Source: UBA2705 sp963977125 (GTDB lineage Bacteria; Pseudomonadota; Alphaproteobacteria; Micavibrionales; Micavibrionaceae). From it: 8,985 nt of DNA. Shown piece by piece: positions 6,768 through 8,985 of this stretch. The notes below the pieces were generated by a model that was not told the origin of the DNA, did no database searches, and saw nothing but the letters and a program-made list of their open reading frames with translations. Position 1 is the stretch's first letter. Each line of letters opens with the position of its first letter. The position numbers were made by a program, and so were the translations under genes. The stretch is from positions 1 through 8,985 of the forward strand of contig CAXBNJ010000017.1 of the NCBI GenBank assembly GCA_963977125.1, in the 5' to 3' direction.

Positions 6768-8985
6768 CTATGATCTCAAAGCCGCAGGTTCTTGCAAAAG
6801 ATGCATGATTGTCTTTTCCTGATAGCTTTGTGGGCGTCTGAAGGCGGTTTTGCCTGTGCCTTCGATTTCTTCGACGGGTTCAAGCCTTGTACGCGTCGCT
6901 AATATGCCGACGGGAGCGTTAATGACATTGGCTGAGGCATAAAGCGCTTGCGTGATTCTGAAGGCTTTTTCACTTAAGGGTATTGTCGAGGTGAGCTCGT
7001 CAAATTGGCGTGTACGGTAACATTCAATCACGCGGGAAAATTCTGCGCTTCTGTCGCGCTGGGCGACTTGAATAGCGAGCTCTGGCCATAGTTTTTTAAG
7101 GGCATCACCATGACGCATGGTCTTTTTCGGGGGCTGACCCGAGATCATGCTATAGGTCATTTTTTCAACGTTTAGAAAATACTCTTCCAAAAAGGCCAGC
7201 GTAATTTTTGGTGTATTGGCATGGGGCTCTGGCGAATAGATAAATTTCTCAGCCAGCGCTGCAACTTGTTTCTTATCTGGTCGCTCTAAGCCTGTTAGAA
7301 GCGGCCATGCAATGTCAAAATCAGCCATGGCGACAACATTGACGCTCGCCCGTGCGCCGTCACGCTGTATTTTATGGGCGCGGTAAAGGTGATGTAAAGC
7401 ATCGCCATATTTTTCTGGGTTGGCACAGGCTGTGCCTTGGCTTCTGACGGCTTCCATTGCCTCAACTAAGCCAAGGACTGAAAAGACAGGCAAACAGGCA
7501 TGAGCACTTAAACGCTCACCAGAAATCGCGCGCCCATCAAGCGCTTTGGGGTGTAGGCCTTTGGCTTCAGCGGGCGTAATGCCGGGGCCAACATGTTTTT
7601 CACCGCGTTTGGCAGGACGTGAACTGACATTGCCCGCTTTCATTGAGAGCCATGGCGCTGCTTCGAGCAATTCATCTATGGCCGGGTTATTCTTAATCAA
7701 ATCGTCAAAAGCTTTACCCGCAGTCTTTGCGTAAAGCCATGCATCAGCTCGTGCATATTGACGGTTGGCATTTTTTGAAAAGCGCGGTGGGCGCATTTCG
7801 CCTTGAATGCCGGCTTTCGTATACAGATTTTGCGCGGCGAAAGCTTCAAGGCTACCTATGGCAACTTTACCAGGGCAAAATAATATCCCTTGCTGTTGGC
7901 CTTGAATGGTTAGGGTCGAAGGCCCGATATCCGTCACCCGTGCATCGGCAGCAGCGCGGCCATGTACAGCGGGAATCTCCGTTACTCGTCCGCCACCGCG
8001 TTGCAAGGCGTGGCCACCACCATTTTTAATTGAGACAAGAATGGATTCTAATTCTTTATATTTACGCTTCATCAGATCAGCAATGCGATAGACTTCAACA
8101 GCCGCTTCATATTGTGCATATTCGGCTTCACCTCGCCCGTCTTGACGTGTGGTGTCACTCTTCGCGATCATCGCAACAAGCCGTCCGCGATGCGCTACAT
8201 GTTTTCTAAAGGATTTGTTTTCGAGTAAAGTCTCAAGCGTATGACCAATACTCACCAAATCAGCAACCGATTCAGACAAGATCACAAGGTCAATACGGCT
8301 ATATTCATCACCAATATGATTACCCGATATTTTCAGCAGTAATAAAGCAGCCAGTGCATGGGCGGCATGGGTGGTTTCGGCGACGATGAGTTTTTCGCAC
8401 ATATCAGGGTTGTCACCAATAACGCGCAGACGGCCCAAAATTCTGGTTGCCGTTTCCGCGCCTTTAATATCGGCAAGCGGCTTGTCGCTTAATAGATGCA
8501 AGCGCTCTTCATCTTCTAATAGAGAAGAGAGCATACGCCCTTGCTCATCAAGGCTAAGCGCAGAAAAATCGGCAGTGTCGATAAGCCCGCATTCATGAAA
8601 CAAAACGCCCGCCGTCTCCATAATATCTATGGCATTATGGCGTATATCAACTTTACCAAAACCACGGCCAAAACAGCGTATAAGATATGCGAAATCAAGA
8701 AGGTTAGTGGCTGTTTTTGTGTGTGGGATATTTAGGGCTAAGGCTTCGGCGTTTAACGAAAATGTTTCTGTCCGCCCCGTTTTTACAGTTTGCACATCAT
8801 GAATAAGGGTTTCAATCTTGTGCAGTAAAGCGCTATCAACGCCTTCTTGTTTGGCTTGTTGCATGAGATCTGCGCCTGTTTGGGCATAACGCGCCGCTAT
8901 TCTGCGGCGGTGCAAGGCAATGCCCTCATCCAGAACTTGCGCCGTTAAATTTTTATTGCCGTCGCCATCGCCTAGCGTCCATACA
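6768..8985 (-). CDS. Divergent phosphoenolpyruvate carboxylase homologue, N-terminus off the window
   Basis: The frame stays open to the right edge, giving 738 visible residues (numbered from codon 8984-8982). A TTG at 8913-8915 is not the start, because the codons before it encode WTLGDGDGNKNLTAQVL, matching the PEPC motif GGDRDGNPNVTA. About 280 residues are missing, including the catalytic-His region. Later PEPC landmarks follow in order: FGKVDIR (Arg115, like E. coli Arg396), VILSESVADL (Glu238, like metal ligand Glu506), MIAKSD (Asp277, like Asp543), a glycine loop ending in QRGGG (Arg329, like Arg587), TIQGQ, SRPAKR at 455-460, and RAI (Arg485, like Arg713). Changes are notable: Lys546 is Arg, the HGRGG motif reads NGGG so His579 and Arg581 are lost, and the conserved C-terminal NTG is absent. 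PEPC joins PEP and bicarbonate to oxaloacetate; whether this protein still does so is doubtful. It heads the visible part of the ketosynthase block. Confidence 0.8.
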   Translation of the reverse strand, partial: VWTLGDGDGNKNLTAQVLDEGIALHRRRIAARYAQTGADLMQQAKQEGVDSALLHKIETLIHDVQTVKTGRTETFSLNAEALALNIPHTKTATNLLDFAYLIRCFGRGFGKVDIRHNAIDIMETAGVLFHECGLIDTADFSALSLDEQGRMLSSLLEDEERLHLLSDKPLADIKGAETATRILGRLRVIGDNPDMCEKLIVAETTHAAHALAALLLLKISGNHIGDEYSRIDLVILSESVADLVSIGHTLETLLENKSFRKHVAHRGRLVAMIAKSDTTRQDGRGEAEYAQYEAAVEVYRIADLMKRKYKELESILVSIKNGGGHALQRGGGRVTEIPAVHGRAAADARVTDIGPSTLTIQGQQQGILFCPGKVAIGSLEAFAAQNLYTKAGIQGEMRPPRFSKNANRQYARADAWLYAKTAGKAFDDLIKNNPAIDELLEAAPWLSMKAGNVSSRPAKRGEKHVGPGITPAEAKGLHPKALDGRAISGERLSAHACLPVFSVLGLVEAMEAVRSQGTACANPEKYGDALHHLYRAHKIQRDGARASVNVVAMADFDIAWPLLTGLERPDKKQVAALAEKFIYSPEPHANTPKITLAFLEEYFLNVEKMTYSMISGQPPKKTMRHGDALKKLWPELAIQVAQRDRSAEFSRVIECYRTRQFDELTSTIPLSEKAFRITQALYASANVINAPVGILATRTRLEPVEEIEGTGKTAFRRPQSYQEKTIMHLLQEPAALRS

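Noticed and set aside
8913..8915. TTG as the start of the PEPC-like gene.
   Set aside because: The frame is open to the window edge, and the codons before it encode the conserved DGDGN motif, so the real start lies outside the window.

Overview
The window suggests a Gram-negative bacterium of moderate GC content. Several proteins carry Sec signal peptides, there is a TolC-type outer-membrane channel, and Shine-Dalgarno sites are ordinary. A proteobacterium, perhaps an alphaproteobacterium, fits the style of the proteins, but no ribosomal or housekeeping marker is present, so the lineage call is weak.

Left part (1-1993, minus strand): a heavy-metal efflux locus, read right to left. It holds a small exported Cys/His-rich protein (1651-1993), a CzcC-like outer-membrane channel (231-1514), and the start of a CzcB-like periplasmic adaptor with an extreme His/Asp-rich N-terminus (1-238, leaving the window). 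The last two overlap by 8 nt. As given, the small gene is broken by a run of nine A at 1976-1984. Removing one base restores a complete signal peptide.

Middle (1994-3938, plus strand): a divergent intergenic region with a perfect 13-bp tandem repeat. It is followed by an exported haloacid-dehalogenase-type (HAD) hydrolase (2171-2941), a strong hairpin terminator, and a polytopic membrane protein of unknown role (3111-3938).

Right part (4007-8985, minus strand): a tight four-gene block converging on the membrane-protein gene. In transcription order it encodes a divergent phosphoenolpyruvate-carboxylase homologue (N-terminus off the window), a FabH/DarB-like ketosynthase with an intact Cys-His-Asn triad, a haem-oxygenase-like di-iron oxidase/oxygenase, and a 294-aa protein of no recognised family. 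The last three overlap by 1 and 8 nt, so they are very likely co-translated. A ketosynthase, a non-haem iron enzyme, a PEPC-fold protein with altered active-site residues, and an unknown protein with a basic amphipathic helix together look like a small biosynthetic pathway, perhaps lipid- or polyketide-like. I do not recognise this combination as a described system, and it is the most interesting part of the window.
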